Source: Lonicera japonica
Lineage: Eukaryota > Streptophyta > Magnoliopsida > Dipsacales > Caprifoliaceae
Length of the DNA: 64,000 nucleotides
Direction: 5' to 3'
Assembly: GCA_021464415.1 (NCBI GenBank)
Contig: CM038469.1
Coordinates: 31,068,087-31,132,086, forward strand
Positions 1 through 14,100 of the stretch are shown piece by piece; the first letter of the stretch is position 1, and the number at the start of each line of letters is the position of its first letter. The notes below the pieces were generated by a model. It was not told the origin of the DNA, did no database searches, and worked only from the letters and a program-made list of their open reading frames with translations. The translations under genes were made by a program, and so were the position numbers.

Positions 1-403
1 AAACTAATGATCAACAGAGGCTAAATTATTACAAAGGGAGAAAAATAAAGGAAATAGGGCCCTGAAGAATGATGTTCATTCGCTTGGTACTATGGTAGAA
101 CATCATATGTTAAGAAGACTTAGGAGATAGTACGTATGTACGCTATGTTTATTATAAGTACGTATGTTATTCAAACTTCTAGCTATTTAATTCTGCTCCT
201 GGCATTATTGCAGAAAAAAAAGGATCCAAAGAAACGATCACCTAATGAAAACGACGTATATATTGGATAACGAAAACAGCTTCGAATTGGGCAACTTCAC
301 CCAGTATTATTGAAGGAATTGTGAGCTAATTTTCCAATATAATTTGAGGAGTTGGTCATTTATAAGCTGAATAGGTTCTAATAAAATTCTTACTCAACAT
401 ATT

Positions 404-1000
404 TTGCAGCAGAATTTGAATGAGTTGGAAAGCAGCCTAGACTCAACAAGCTATGTATCTTTAGATAATCATGCTTTGACACAGCTTTTTGGCAAGGATA
501 AAAAGGGACGGACTCGTGGTATAGGTCCATTGTCAACAAACAAAATGAAAGCTACTCCTATTACATCAAAAATAGAAAGAGTTGTCAGCTTATGTTTCCA
601 AACTATTAAAAGCGTTTTCTTCATCTAGTTAATTGTTTTCGCGTCCACAATTTTCTCCAAGTTACACATCATTAATAATACCCTCCCAAACTCCAAGTCC
701 CAATCATTGTACAATTCCTTCAATAACTTCAAGTCCAAAACCTTTAGCTCTTTCATTTGTCAAATTGAAAGATCTTTTAGACAAGAAAATAATTGCAGAG
801 GGAGTCATAGAACTAGTAAATGTAGGATCGATCATCTATTGTCGACTGATACTCGAGTTCGAAAAAAAAAGTGAACGTTTTCCGTATTGTTGGGGAGGAA
901 AATGAACCATTGTATCTGACTGCACAAGGGGGTGCCACCACTATCGGAGAAGTTGTAGGTGGTTATGTAGTGTGGCCCGTATATTTTATTCAGTTTTAGT
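404..1000 (+). pseudogene. CACTA-associated plant transposase (Ptta/En/Spm-type) fragment
   Basis: Two open stretches (404-628 and 633-905) and a third short stretch to about 1000 read as successive parts of one protein only if frames are changed, so the gene is broken. The first part carries the pattern KDKKGRTRGIG, typical of accessory proteins of plant En/Spm (CACTA) elements. The last part, about 870-1000 in another frame, reads LYLTAQGGATTIGEVVGGYV and then VWP, resembling the C-terminal domain found in such proteins. No start codon, intron border or transposon terminus was located, and the fragment may continue left of the window. The family assignment rests on motif memory only; a host gene with a similar basic motif cannot be excluded. 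Confidence 0.5.
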
Positions 1001-3731
1001 TGTAATGATTATGGCTTAGATATGTCGAACTTGAGTTTATCTTTTTCATCTGTACTTGTGGGATATGTTATTTTGAACAAGCTTTTGATAGTTAAGTTTG
1101 CAATTAGTCAACTTTGTGTGGTGACACAATTAGGTCAATAATGTGTATTAGGTTATTAATGCTAGTGGATTTGTTTTATTATGTATTAATGTTTAGGTTA
1201 TTGTGTGGCGAGTTTATATATATTGGTTGATTATTAATAATATCAGAACGATTGAATATTGATGTGAAAATATTTAAATTTGAACGGGAAAGAATATTGT
1301 TTATAAACATTTTCATTTATTTTTCTTAAATTTTTTTTGTAAACATTGTCAAGGTAAAAAAGATATGACAAATGTTCAAACTTCAAAGCAATTCGTGACA
1401 ATTGATGACGTAAAGGCTATTTGTTATGGAGATTGACCTTTAAGTTGTTTATTTTCTTATTTTGTTTTTATGTTTGTGTTTTAGCATTAACGGAAACTGT
1501 TGTTGGAAAGAAAAATTGTCATTATTTGTTGTTTCGGAGTTTGTCTAGCTTATGGATGTATATCCTTAACATCCCCTATATTTTTTAGGTTTACCCTGTG
1601 GTGCAAAACTTTTGACGTACTCTATTTCTTTGCGATCTTTATAAGCCCTCTGAGACGATCTTTCATTCTCGTTATACTGTTTTGGTCTTATTATTGATGA
1701 TATTGCATTTCTATTTTTCATTTTTTTAGGAAAAGGTAAATTCTATACTACTAATATGATATTTGGTGATATGGATATGCATATGGCGTATTCATATCCA
1801 TATATATAAATTTAAGTTAGCCTAGTTATGATACAAATTTTGTGTTTGTAATTTACATTTATGTTTTAATAATAAATAAAAGAAATATAGAATGGGCCTG
1901 AACCCTAAATTTACAAATTTTGTGGTTCTACTTTCTTTTTGTTACATGATGGAAAGAAAGAACAACTAATTACCATCCAAGAATAGAGAGAATTTTTGTA
2001 ATGTCTCTCATTAGATCTTCAACCACGTACATCATCAAAAGGAGTGAGGACTCTCGTTTGTTGTTTCTTTTAGATTCCTCCAATTAGCTCTTCGAAGAAT
2101 ATGTGTGATCTTACGTATAATCCCTCTCTTCAATTTCTTGTATTCAACAATAACTCTTTCAAGATGGTTGGAGATATCTTTGTCCATGTTTATGAAGTCA
2201 ACCTTATTCAAAATTACTACGTATATGTGATGATAAAAGCATCTTTAAAGTATAATATCACCCGAATGTAGGTATCGTAGAAGTTGTACATCATGTATTG
2301 CAGTGGCCCCACGACCACGAGCCAGCAAAGTGCGATGACAGAAGACAAGAACAAATGCTCAAGGTGAAAGGGGAAAACAAGAGAAAGTGGGGCTAAAAGA
2401 TTTTGCTGATGCCAGTGGGCAGCAGCTTTCAATGCTCACGCAATCAGTTCCGTTCACGGGACAAGCGTCAAACTTTGGCGCCAACCACGGTACGACACAC
2501 CCCCCCACTACCACACAGTGAAAGTCCAGCTTTGTGTGCGCACTACTGTTATTTCCTGATGAATGATGACAACTGGTCGAGTTTGGGGTAACTTATAGTA
2601 TACATCTTTGATACTTCTTTATTTCTTGCAAAAAAAAATTCTTCCTCACCTCCAAAGAAAAAAATTCATGACAAAAAGTTGTTTTCTAACTTCTCATACA
2701 GATTAATTGTTTTTCTTACTAATTTTCATGTTACTATTAAACGGAACAGCAAAAGTTTTCCAACTATAAATTTTCTTACCAATGTAGTATTTAGATGATT
2801 CGAATTACACTTGCATGGAATAGAGTTGGAAATTTCCTTTATTTGTAATAAATGAAAAATATTTAAACTTTTTTCTTAAAAAAAAAAGAGGAACATTGCA
2901 CATGCTCCGAACCTTGAACTCAGTTTGTGCCAAACTCAAATTGGAGAGGAGCCGAGTATTGGGCTGGAGCCGAAGTCCTAGTCCAAGCACATAAGCCCAC
3001 TTGAGGCCACCACCATAATATATGATACATCGGAGTCTAAATTTGTTTGACCCTCATCTAAAAAAGTCAATTTTATATTATAATTAATTAACATATTTAT
3101 TAGAAGAAAACGCTTTTCCATAATGACTCAATTTGTCAAATCATATGTCAATACCCTTTTAACCATCAAGACAAAACTATGTCATATTCTTGAATTGCAA
3201 AAAAAAAAATTTCATTTATTTTTCTTAAAACTCTACTTAAAGAGTATAGCAAAAATTTAATTAAAAAATATTAATAGATTACACAAACGGGAGTAACTCT
3301 CCCCAATCATCTTTCCTTTAAAGAGATTTAAAACTGCCCCAACATGGGGTTGAGCCTGTGTAACTTGCTTTCACTCTGGTTCCGTCATGCTCCATAACCA
3401 TTCTACCACTCTCGAGCTTTTATTCGAAGACTTGTTTTCGTCCTGAATTCGTCTTTCCATACCTGCATTACAATCTTCTAAGGGATTAATCAACTACTTT
3501 GTCAAATTATTGCTGACAGGGATCTTCAATCCTGCTTACTCCTGTAAAGATCGAGTGACAGTCATACCATATGAGCCGGAACTTATTGACATTGCCAAAG
3601 TTACATTTACTATATTTATAATTTTTCATTAAGAAAATAACGTGCAACAAAATCAAAACCCTTATAAAACAACTTAAACTTGAGCTTAACTACTATCTAA
3701 CTTAATAATTTTGTTTAACTTCTTTCTTTAG

Positions 3732-3764
<33 letters not shown>

Positions 3765-4341
3765 TGCAAGTTTTCACACAAATAATATCCATTTCAAATT
3801 TATCGCCCCACTTTAAATTTGATACATGTAAAGAAAATATTAATCAACCTACTAAACAATAAATGTCCAAGAATATAATTTTATCAAACAATGCTACCCA
3901 ATTGAAAAAATAAAAAACCCCAAAACATAACCCATAGATACGCTAACGCACTTACTCTCAAGTTCCAATCTTAGCAAAAGGGGTTTGGGGTGAGTTTTAA
4001 TTATTTGTAGTTAAAACGAAGAAATTTAGATCTCCCCGCGCCCTTCCCTAAATAAGTCTTTAGCGAATAACTATATTTATCACTTTCTTTTTTCAAACTA
4101 CATTATAGACGTGGTTCAATGTTCATATTCATTTGACCTACCCAATTTAATACACCTTTTAAACTATAAGTACATAACATTTCTCAATTCTTTATATTAA
4201 TAAAATTTCTTATAGTTTTTTTTTTCTTTTTTTGGTTTGAGTTTTACTCCACAGAATATTCGGTCTAGCTTTCGTGTATTTTAACTAATTCTCTCTCACA
4301 TTGTATAACTGTCGTTGCCCAAACATTATATTTATTTCTTG

Positions 4342-4386
<45 letters not shown>

Positions 4387-4960
4387 GTGAGTGAGTGTAC
4401 ACGAATTATGTCACTTAAGTGTATCTAGTAAGATCAGAGAAAAAGATATTATCTATAACAACAACATTGAAGATGTTACAGCGTTCAGTCTTTTGCCTCT
4501 TTTGGGGGGAAGAACGTTGCTTGATTTGGTCACTTCCCAATAACCAATTAGATATGTAGCTATTTACACTTTTTCCCCTTTAAGTTTGACCGTATTTTCA
4601 ATTTAGTCTATAAAATTCAGTTGTCACCTATTCTATCTATACATAAATGTGACATAAATGTTGATTCTATTGGCACTTTAGTTAAAAAATCAACCTCTTA
4701 TTAATTTATTGGTCGAAACATAGAATATGTTATTTTGATCTTTATGCTGTATCAGTAACATACTATTTTTCGTTCAAAGCAAACGCCATATTTTATTTTA
4801 AGCTAAACTAACAATAAGATTAAAATTATTAATTAAAATTATAAAAATGAAACTTTACGGCCTAAAATTAAAGTGTACATAACATTGAAAATATATAGTA
4901 TAATAATAATAATAATTAAATAAATAAAAAGACTTTAAAGTTAGTAAGCTAACTGGCTCT
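1001..4960. other. AT-rich intergenic region upstream of ABCG25
   Basis: No supportable gene. It contains many A/T runs, an (AT)n tract near 3741-3764 and a long (GA)n tract (listed separately). The stretch 2280-2590 is less AT-rich than its surroundings, but no conserved coding pattern was recognised. The stretch 3310-3600 is also relatively complex DNA of unknown origin. Confidence 0.5.
4345..4397 (+). repeat. (GA)n microsatellite passing into (GTGA)n
   Basis: An uninterrupted GA run of about 39 bp is followed by GTGA units. It lies roughly 0.8 kb upstream of the ABCG25 start codon. Length is likely variable between individuals. Confidence 0.95.
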
Positions 4961-4968
4961 GTAAGAGT

Positions 4969-4976
4969 GCCACGTA
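4969..4976 (-). promoter_or_regulatory. ABRE-type site (PyACGTGGC) upstream of ABCG25
   Basis: The + strand reads GCCACGTA, whose complement TACGTGGC matches the abscisic-acid response element consensus (C/T)ACGTGGC exactly. It is about 210 bp upstream of the ATG and about 50 bp upstream of the best TATA-like sequence. An RY-type CATGCA follows at 5001-5006. bZIP factors of the ABF/AREB class bind ABREs in plants, and Arabidopsis ABCG25 is reported as ABA-inducible, so the site fits the gene. Function is inferred. Confidence 0.5.
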
Positions 4977-5022
4977 CCAAATGTGCTGTGGCCGATGTGG
5001 CATGCACTGGGCTCTCAGAACC

Positions 5023-5101
5023 AAATAAATACCTCTTTCTGCTCCACCCCTTCACTTGTATCTTTTTCCTCCTCCTTCTTCACTCCCCCCCTCTCTCTCT
5101 C
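5023..5101 (+). promoter_or_regulatory. Candidate core promoter: TATA-like box and CT-rich leader
   Basis: AAATAAATA at 5023-5031 is the best TATA-like sequence in front of the ABCG25 start codon. It is followed by a C/T-rich stretch (about 5064-5101) of the kind common at plant transcription starts and 5' leaders. Transcription would start near 5055-5065, giving a leader of about 120-130 nt. Positions are inferred from spacing only. Confidence 0.4.
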
Positions 5102-5185
5102 TAAATCACTTTCTTAAAATCCGGGATTTTTTCTACTTCTTTATTTCTGTTAAAGAAAAAGCCACTCAAACAAAAGCAAAAAACA

Positions 5186-8100
5186 ATGCCTGTTTCCTCT
5201 CCAGCTGAAAGTAATGCAAATAATAGAGATGCTCAGTATTCATCCAAAAACTCTCCTTGGGATTCCCATAATTTGCCTTCCATAATGTCTTCTTGTTACC
5301 CTATCACCCTCAAGGTAATTATTCTCCTCCTCGATCACTAACACCCCCCAAATACATATAATTTTGTGGTTCGAATTTCGCTACCAATAATATATTTTTA
5401 TGAATTACTTAAAATACTTGTTGAATTTTGTGTCGTATTTTGCTTTTGGACCACACGTCACTTACCTAATCTTTTGTCAACTCAAAATATACTTAGACAA
5501 GTCTTTTTTTGTTTTTATACAAACGATGAAGTTAGTAGAGTTTTAAGAATAAAAATTCGTTAGGAAACAAGATATGTGTATTATTAATTCAAGATTATGT
5601 AATTTTATTAAATTGAAACCAATAATTTCGTATGTTAAGATTTTAAACCCACGAAAAATCATGACATTACATGAAAAAAAATGAACATGTAAATTTATTG
5701 ATATGAATTTTCAACGGAAACACAGTACTCAGTACACTAAAGTTGACTAAAGACTAGAAATTTAATGACCAAGTTGACATGAAATTTGACTAATTTTTTT
5801 AATTTTTTCCCATATTTTTTTTTCTATGCAGTTTATAGATGTTTGTTACAAGATGAAATTAGAAACAAAAAACAAAGAAAGCTTCAAAAATATGTTCAAT
5901 AATAACGGATCATCCCAACCGTCCGATCAATTATCATCAACGGCCACGATCAAAGAACGAACAATCCTGAATGGAATAACCGGAATGGTCTCCCCAGGTG
6001 AAATGCTTGCCATACTGGGCCCATCCGGGAGCGGAAAATCAACGCTCCTAAACGCACTCGCAGGTAGACTCCATGGACACTCATTCACCGGAACAATCCT
6101 CTTCAACGACCGAAAAATAACCAAACCGGTCCAGAAAAAAACCGGGTTCGTCACCCAGGACGACGTACTTTACCCCCACTTAACCGTCCTCGAAACCCTA
6201 GTTTTCTGCTCACTGCTTCGGCTCCCAAACACACTATCAAAAAAAGAAAAAACCGACATAGCCGGTTCAGTTATATCCGAGCTGGGGTTGACTAAGTGCG
6301 AGAACACGATAATAGGGAACGCCTTCATACGTGGCGTCTCGGGTGGAGAGAGAAAGAGAGTGAGTATAGCACATGAAATGTTGGTGAACCCGAGCCTATT
6401 GATTTTGGACGAGCCGACGTCGGGTCTGGACTCGACCGCGGCTCATCGGCTCGTGGCAACCCTAAGGGGTTTGTCCGAGAAGGGGAAGACGGTGGTTACA
6501 TCGGTGCACCAGCCTTCGAGCCGGGTGTACCAGATGTTCGATAAGGTGCTCGTTCTGTCGGAAGGGCGGAGTCTTTACATCGGGAAAGGTAGCGAGGCGA
6601 TGGCGTACTTTGAATCGGTTGGCTTTTCACCTTCTTTTCCCATGAATCCTGCGGATTTCCTGCTTGATCTCGCTAATGGTACGTACTTGTTTGTTACTTT
6701 CTTTCTTTATATATATAACAACATTCATTAACAAACTCAAAAAAGATACACAAATATACTATTTATAGTTGTTGTATGTGACTTGAACCCTGGGGGACTG
6801 ACATATTTATTTGATATAAAATTAATAAATAGTAAACTCCACGTAATTAGAAATACATAATAGTTAAATTAAATACAACAGCCTTTTATTTTTGTTAGAT
6901 ATGTATGTTTATCTAAAAATTTTTAGGCATGACTTGCCGGCAGAGTATTCGTATTAGGTTTGCATGAATAGTCCATCACCTCTGGTACTATATTTGATGT
7001 TCGGAGCATTTAACTGAAAATTAATCGATAATGAGTGAGACAGCCCGCCAAATGTTAGGTATTTTGGTGGTAGGGATAGGAATCCTTTACATAAACTTTC
7101 TTGTGACATCAAGAGTCACTGGTACGAGTCTCGGTTTTGTTATTTATGTGATATTTTTTAAGAAAAAGGAGAACAATAAAATGGAACGTGAATGATAGGT
7201 AAAATGATAGGATGTGGCTTAAACAACTGAAAATAGTGGACAAATAGTAGTACTTAGGTATAAGTTGTTAATATTTTTTTGGTGTTACTTGAACATGGGT
7301 AACATGCATATCAATCTTTATATAAGTATATATGTATGAATACTTTGTAGTCTTTTGTCTTTACTTAGGTTGGTATATATACATACTAGTTTGACAAATA
7401 TTTAGTTAGTGTGATCTATCTATATTATAGTGGAACTAATAAGATGGGAATTTCTTTATTAATGAAAAGGTGCTTTAATTAGGTAATGTGGTTTATTCAA
7501 ACCCAACAAATTCTGAGCTGTTCTTGTTCCATATGGTTAAAGAGACGTAAATAACATTCATTGTTATTTGTTTTTTTATATAAATATAGAATTAGCAAAA
7601 AAAATGTAGTGGTCCTAAAGGTAATGGCACATATGGGCTTCCTTCTAATCCTTAGTTGCATTGCACTTTTTGTCTTTTTGGAGATTCAAATGCAATATTT
7701 GATTTGTCTCCTTTTTTTCTTGGTCTTTGTCACAGAGTATTTGGGTTAATTTTTACACACCTCAATTAATTCACGCTCGTAAAATAGTGGCCAATCTTTG
7801 ATTACGAAAATATTTTTGTAATTGTCGAAATTCGACCTAAGGAATTCTTAGTCGAAACAAGAGCTAAATCTAGTGCAATATCACTAAACCATTCTTAGTA
7901 GTTGGATTTGTCCATTGTTTTGCACTTAGTTTGCTTTCAACTCCTATTATGTGGGCCTCCTATGTCGAAATTAACTTACGTGTGGGTTTGTCTTACGGGA
8001 ATGTGTACATTAACTTACGTATGGGTTTGTCTTATGCAAATCCACATTATGCATTTTTTCTTCTATTTATTAAGTTCACATTATCACGAAAATAAACCAC

Positions 8101-11100
8101 AAAGAGTTTAAATGTACCTTTTTTGTAAGTGACTTTTGAGGGTTGAGGTAATGAGGTGAATCGAACTTATATGTCACATACAATGTAATATTATAGATGA
8201 TTAACTAACGCCTTGTGCTTTTTAATAGGGCCCCACATATATAGATTATGTTAGCAAATCCTTTACGAAATAGTTGAGGTGGAATTTGAAAAATCAACGT
8301 GGTCTTGAATGAAAGTTCAACTCTCATTTTATTTAATTTATGCTACATTTTTTTAATTTATAATTGACGAAAATATTGAAATATAATGATATATATCATT
8401 CTTTTGTCGAAACTCAACAATTATATATATATATAGTATATTTATGGTACGGGGCTGATTTTTTAACGACAATTTTTCATCATCAAAACATTGAAAAAAT
8501 GTTTTTAGCGACGAAAAACTGTTGTAAAATGTCCAATTTGTACGGATTGATTCGCATTTGAAATTTTCTATATATGTATGTATATTTTGAAACAACATTT
8601 ATATTAGACATAGGTGATAATTAATTTTATATTTAAAAAAATGAAAATTCGTAAATTGTAACATAAAATATGAATACAATTATTTCAAATTAATTAGACA
8701 CAATAAAACAATAACTTTATACACATGATGTGTTTTAACAAACATTATGGAATATTTGGTACCTTACGAGGAAGTAGTGGGTGGAACGTAGTGGCGACAA
8801 ATTTATGAAAGTATAATATTAATTATTATTTTTTTTTTTATTCTTTTTCAAACGAGATCGTGCTGTCATTTTCTTTTGTAAAATTGAGTGGATAAAATCT
8901 ATATAATCTTGTTAATGCACTCCACGTGTTCCAAAAATAAAAATTTGGTCGGCCTTTCCCTTTTAGTGGCACTTTTACATTGATGGGAGAAAACCGGCTG
9001 ACACAACTAATGTCGTTTTCTTTTTTATTTTTGACCTTAATTACTTCGATTTTATGAAAAATAAATTGCATTCCGTTTTATTACGTATGGCCCATAAAAA
9101 TAATTTACTTTTTCTTTAGATAAGCTAAGATCGACATGGTAACATGTCTTTTCTTCATAAATACAAATATTATCTCATTATTACTTTGCGGAATGCCACA
9201 TCATAGAATTAAAAATTTACATAAGTTTTTAACAAAAGTAAATATTGGATAGTAACCACCAAAAGCCTTTCACAAAGGCATGTGGCCATAAAACGCCTTT
9301 CAAATCAATGTATGTTTTTCAAACATGCATTATTAAAAAGTGAGAATTCCTCGTCCCTGCCGCCTCCCTCCTCCACCCAACCCAACATAAAAATATACGA
9401 TAAGAAACTTGATTGAACTTTAGTTTCTATCTTAAAAAATACGCTATAAATAAAATATAAGATTGTATTAACATATGCTATAGAACATATGTTAAATAAG
9501 CTATAAATAAATGTAATTAAATTTTGTATAAAAATATGTGCATTATCTAATTTATATTATATTTATGCTTTTAAGGTGATCCTAAACTATTTTTAGTCTA
9601 CTTACGTTGCCTACTTCTATGAATATGAATGTGCACAAACATGAATCTGATGCGACCCACTTATTCCCAACTACTTTCCCAACATAAAGAAATTTCCACG
9701 AACCACTGTCGGCGAGTGGGTTAAAACACACGTACATCAATAACTCTTTTTTGTTGCACGGATGGTGAAAGCAAATCAAAGCAGTGATTGCATAGATCTG
9801 ATCTACGTAGATATTGAGGACTTTAATTTGGTCTTGGAAATGTAGGAACCAGCAAATATAGTAATTATTATGGAATAAAAATAGAATAAAATATATTTTA
9901 TAAATTCCCAATCCAATTCCCTGGCGCTATTTTCCAATGTGGGATCCGGAGATATAAAATGGACCCCACTATATCTGGCCTTTTAACTATATTCGAGAGA
10001 GTGGTGTAGGTTTAGATTTTGTGTAAAATATATAAAAATTTTAATTTTTTTAAAATTTTAACACTATTTTAAATTTAACTTTAGTGTAAACTAAATTTGT
10101 AAAATATATCCTAAGTATGTATTGTCGCATCAACTTTTTTTGTTTTTAATTATTTTATAAAACTTTAAAATGTATTAACTTTTAATAAAAAATATATATT
10201 TGAAATTTATTCATCAAGACCAACAAATCAATATCCATTGTTATTATAATATTATGCATACCAAAATTTAAGAAAAAATAATTAAAAATTGTATAAAATG
10301 ATATCTAATATGCATTATTATCTTATTGGTTCATTCAAAATTTACGCAAAAGTTTACAAAAGTACCATTAGAGCATATATTTTTTACATTTCAAGTTTTC
10401 TGTAAAAATATCTTGACACATACAATTTACAAAAAAAATAAAATTACACAACAGTTAGAGATGCTTTTAGTAAAATTGTATCAAATTTCTATAATGTCTA
10501 TTTTATTTCTACTTTTTTTCTTTAATAAAAAAAATATCTTACAATAGGAATCTTAATATTTTATTGTTTTAAGATTAATTTATATTAAAAATAAATAGAT
10601 TTTATACGACTATTATTTATTTTATTTATAGATAGTTAACATTAGTACTGCCGTAATTTTAAAATGATTAAAGCTCTTATGTATGGATAGTGGGCATGTA
10701 CCCCGGGGTCCATCTTTTTGACTATAGAACAACAATTATTGTATAGTTGTAGATAACGGATGGCTCAAACTCAAAGTGTAGATATCCCAACATTATAACA
10801 TATATAAATATAAATGCAAAATTGAATTATTTGGTTTGAGAACCTAGCCATGGTCCAGGTTTAAACTATTGTAGGGTTGACATATGAGTAGGAGGTACAT
10901 GTATGTGCTAGTGGAGATGTTTATATTGTACATTTTCAAAGTACAATGTTTTTGTACCAAAAATAAAATAAATAAGTAAAATAAACAAAATAGTACAATG
11001 TTTGAGATAGTTTAATATAAAAGTACGATTTTTAATTTTGGAGAAGTGAATATATATAGAATTCACGGTATACTTAATGCGTGTGCACATTATACATATT

Positions 11101-14100
11101 AATTTGTAATATTATGTAGATTTTTAAAACACTTTAATGTCACTATTTGGTCCAGTGTTATATATGTATATGTTTTTTTTAATACCTAAAGGCCTTGTTT
11201 GATTAGCGAATTTGAACACTCAGGAAAGGAAAGTCTTTTCTTATCTTTGTTTGATAAGCATAAACTCCGAAAACACTTTTTCCATGGCGGAAAAAGTAAA
11301 GGGTAAAGTCATTCCTCTTAAAACTCGTCGGATTTATTTTCCTTTGTTATTTTCCATAATTTATTACAAAAATTTTGGACAATAATACCCTTACTTAAAT
11401 AATTTCCATACTTTACTAAATACAAGAAATGAAACTTGATAGGAACTTTAGTTTTCCATCCTTATGGGAAAGATAAGCAAAATGATTTTTCTTCTATGAA
11501 CTAAACAAGGCCAAAGTGTTAAGTTCGAATTTATGTTCAAGTCGCAATTTATTTTCTAAAGAAAGTATTTTAGTAATTTTATATACACAACATACAATTA
11601 TTGCATTCAATATAATATGTGTGTGTGTATATATATTTGTGATAATGACATCTTGTGGTACACATTGTGTAAAGGGCTTATCACATTATCTTGCCATCCT
11701 CCTCTACGATGGGGTTTGGATTTATATTGTATGACAAGAGATAATGACTTTATATTGAAATTGATGTGTCAACTAGCTTTTCCTTTTCCTTTTTCAATAA
11801 AATCTATAGCCCTAGAAAAAATCTAGTTGTTAGAAAATTATTTTATTAAATTAAAATTAAATCTGAAAAGATTAAACTTAATAGCGTACAAAGAAAGGTA
11901 GGAAGCATAATCTTTTCTTCCCAAAAGCCATAAATTAAATTAAGTCCTTTTTATTTCTTTTTGCTTGGCGAAGCCTGTCTATTTGTCTAAATTCTAATGC
12001 GCATAGAAATATATATATATATATACAAGTTCTTCAAATGAGTCCCAAAAGTTTTATGCGGAATCAAATTTTCCTAATATTCTAAAAGATTCTCAAATTG
12101 GTGTTGAGATTAATTAGCAACTTCTAGCAAAATGTACATGCACATAGATTTGTTCAAACAAAAAAAAAACACAAAGAACCATTTATAGTAAATCTCCTTG
12201 TCCAAAACTTTAGGATTATTTAAAGTGTAGAATAATATAACTTTAGCTTAAAAAGTCATTTGGGAATAAATATTTTGGGCTATTGAAAGGTTCTCAAAAC
12301 CTTAATTATCATCTAATTAATATTAATTTCTGAAAAAATGGCGTACAACCGAAAAAGTATTAATATAATTCCTAGTACAATTCTTCTTTTAACTTATTAG
12401 AAAAAGGCAGTGATAACATGTATCCTAAACGCACATGTTAAAGATTTAAATATAAAACTAATAAAAGCTCAATAAGCATTTAATGCTACACTGATTTTCA
12501 TGCAAGCCTTAATTTCTTTTTATATTTAGGTCTTTAACATGTGCCCTTAGGGCATATATTATCACTACCCAAAGAAAAAATATAAAATCATATCATTGTT
12601 ACCTACAACTACTGTAAAGTGTACGAAAATATAACTTTCGGTGAAAAAGTTAATATTCCCGTAGAAATGTAAATCAATCAATTAAAAATGCCTCATTATA
12701 TACTAGGAATGCTACACAGTGTTTAAAATGTGGGTCGTTAGTGCTTTAATCTATTTATATTGATTGGCGCACTCGCATTACTCTCAAACTCACACTAGAA
12801 CATTCGCAATCACATTCTAATCAGAACGGTTAAATCTTAAATATTTTTTTATCATATCTCTCGCACTTATTATCCTGTTTTCACTTTGTCATCGGCAAAG
12901 ATAAATTGGATACATAGGTGGAAAGGTCCTATTATTTTTGTTTGACTTTATTAAGTACTTTTTGTTTTAGTAGATGATGCTTAATGTAATGCTTGAAAAT
13001 CTAGGTTTATACTTTGGGTTGGGACATAAAGAAGGTCTTAGGTGTATGGTCTAGCTTTTTCCTAAGAATAGATTGGTGGGACATGTCACTGAGCCAAGTG
13101 TATACTTTAAATAATTGAGATGCCCTTTATTTTTGGTGGGGAGTAATTTGACTTAGAATATATCATCGATCTAGTGTTTTATTATTATATTGTTTTAAGA
13201 CTAAACAAGTTGCTTGGTGTTTAGGGCATTAAACAAAAAGATAGTAGGTATTGTATTGTTCCTTCAATTTGCTAATGAAGAAAAAGATATGGTAATAAGT
13301 TTTTAAGGGAAGATGACTACATTGCTTGCGTGTGTAGCATCTATATATCTTTTGGGGTTATATGTTGCACCAATAGTTTTGTACATATGAGCATTTTAGC
13401 CACAGCTCCACAAGCCTCATTATATAATATAAATATAAAAACTACATACACATATCACACTTTTAGCGATCAATTTTTGTTGTTGAAAATATCTCGTAAT
13501 GTTTTAGCAACAATAATTCATTGTTGAAAGCCAATCCAATTACAAAAACTGAACTTTATATAGAGAGAGTGCGCGCTTGTGTGTGGGGGGGGGGGTGGGG
13601 GCCGGGTTGGGGGTGGGGGTTGGTTAGGTTTGTGTCATATACCCCACTATCTTGAGTTGGAAAACTATGTGATGACATATGTGCATGTTTACTATAATGG
13701 CAAACCACATGGCATGTTAAGTCACTTAATCAGACTCCATCCTTAATTGTTTTATATTAATTTTAGATATTTTTATAAAAATACTAATTTTAACATAGTG
13801 AATGAATGATTATAAAAAATTCTAACATTTTTTAGAAAATGATAAACCATCATATAATAGATGTCTATGATATATATATATTCTTTACTTTCTTGCATGT
13901 TAATCCTTAATTAATTTATAAACAATGAAAAGTTACACGCGCGCACAATAAAATGACTATAAAAGAGAATTCCGTATTACACTAGAATTTACCAACACTT
14001 TCTTTCTTTAGAATGTATTTTTGTGGGATCCCAGTAAGTGCACCATTTCTTTTAGACTTTATTAATTAACCTATTAATCCACTAACTTAATTCATTTGTC

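Noticed and set aside
2280..2590. Less AT-rich island upstream of ABCG25 as a possible exon
   Set aside because: Open frames on both strands are short, differ in frame and show no recognisable domain or splice pattern.
5927..6154. Minus-strand open frame opposite the nucleotide-binding domain
   Set aside because: It is a shadow of the Walker A region on the + strand and has no independent support.
9582..9911. 109-residue minus-strand open frame in ABCG25 intron 2
   Set aside because: Composition is dominated by aromatic and Ile residues from AT-rich DNA, with no domain and no promoter or splice support.
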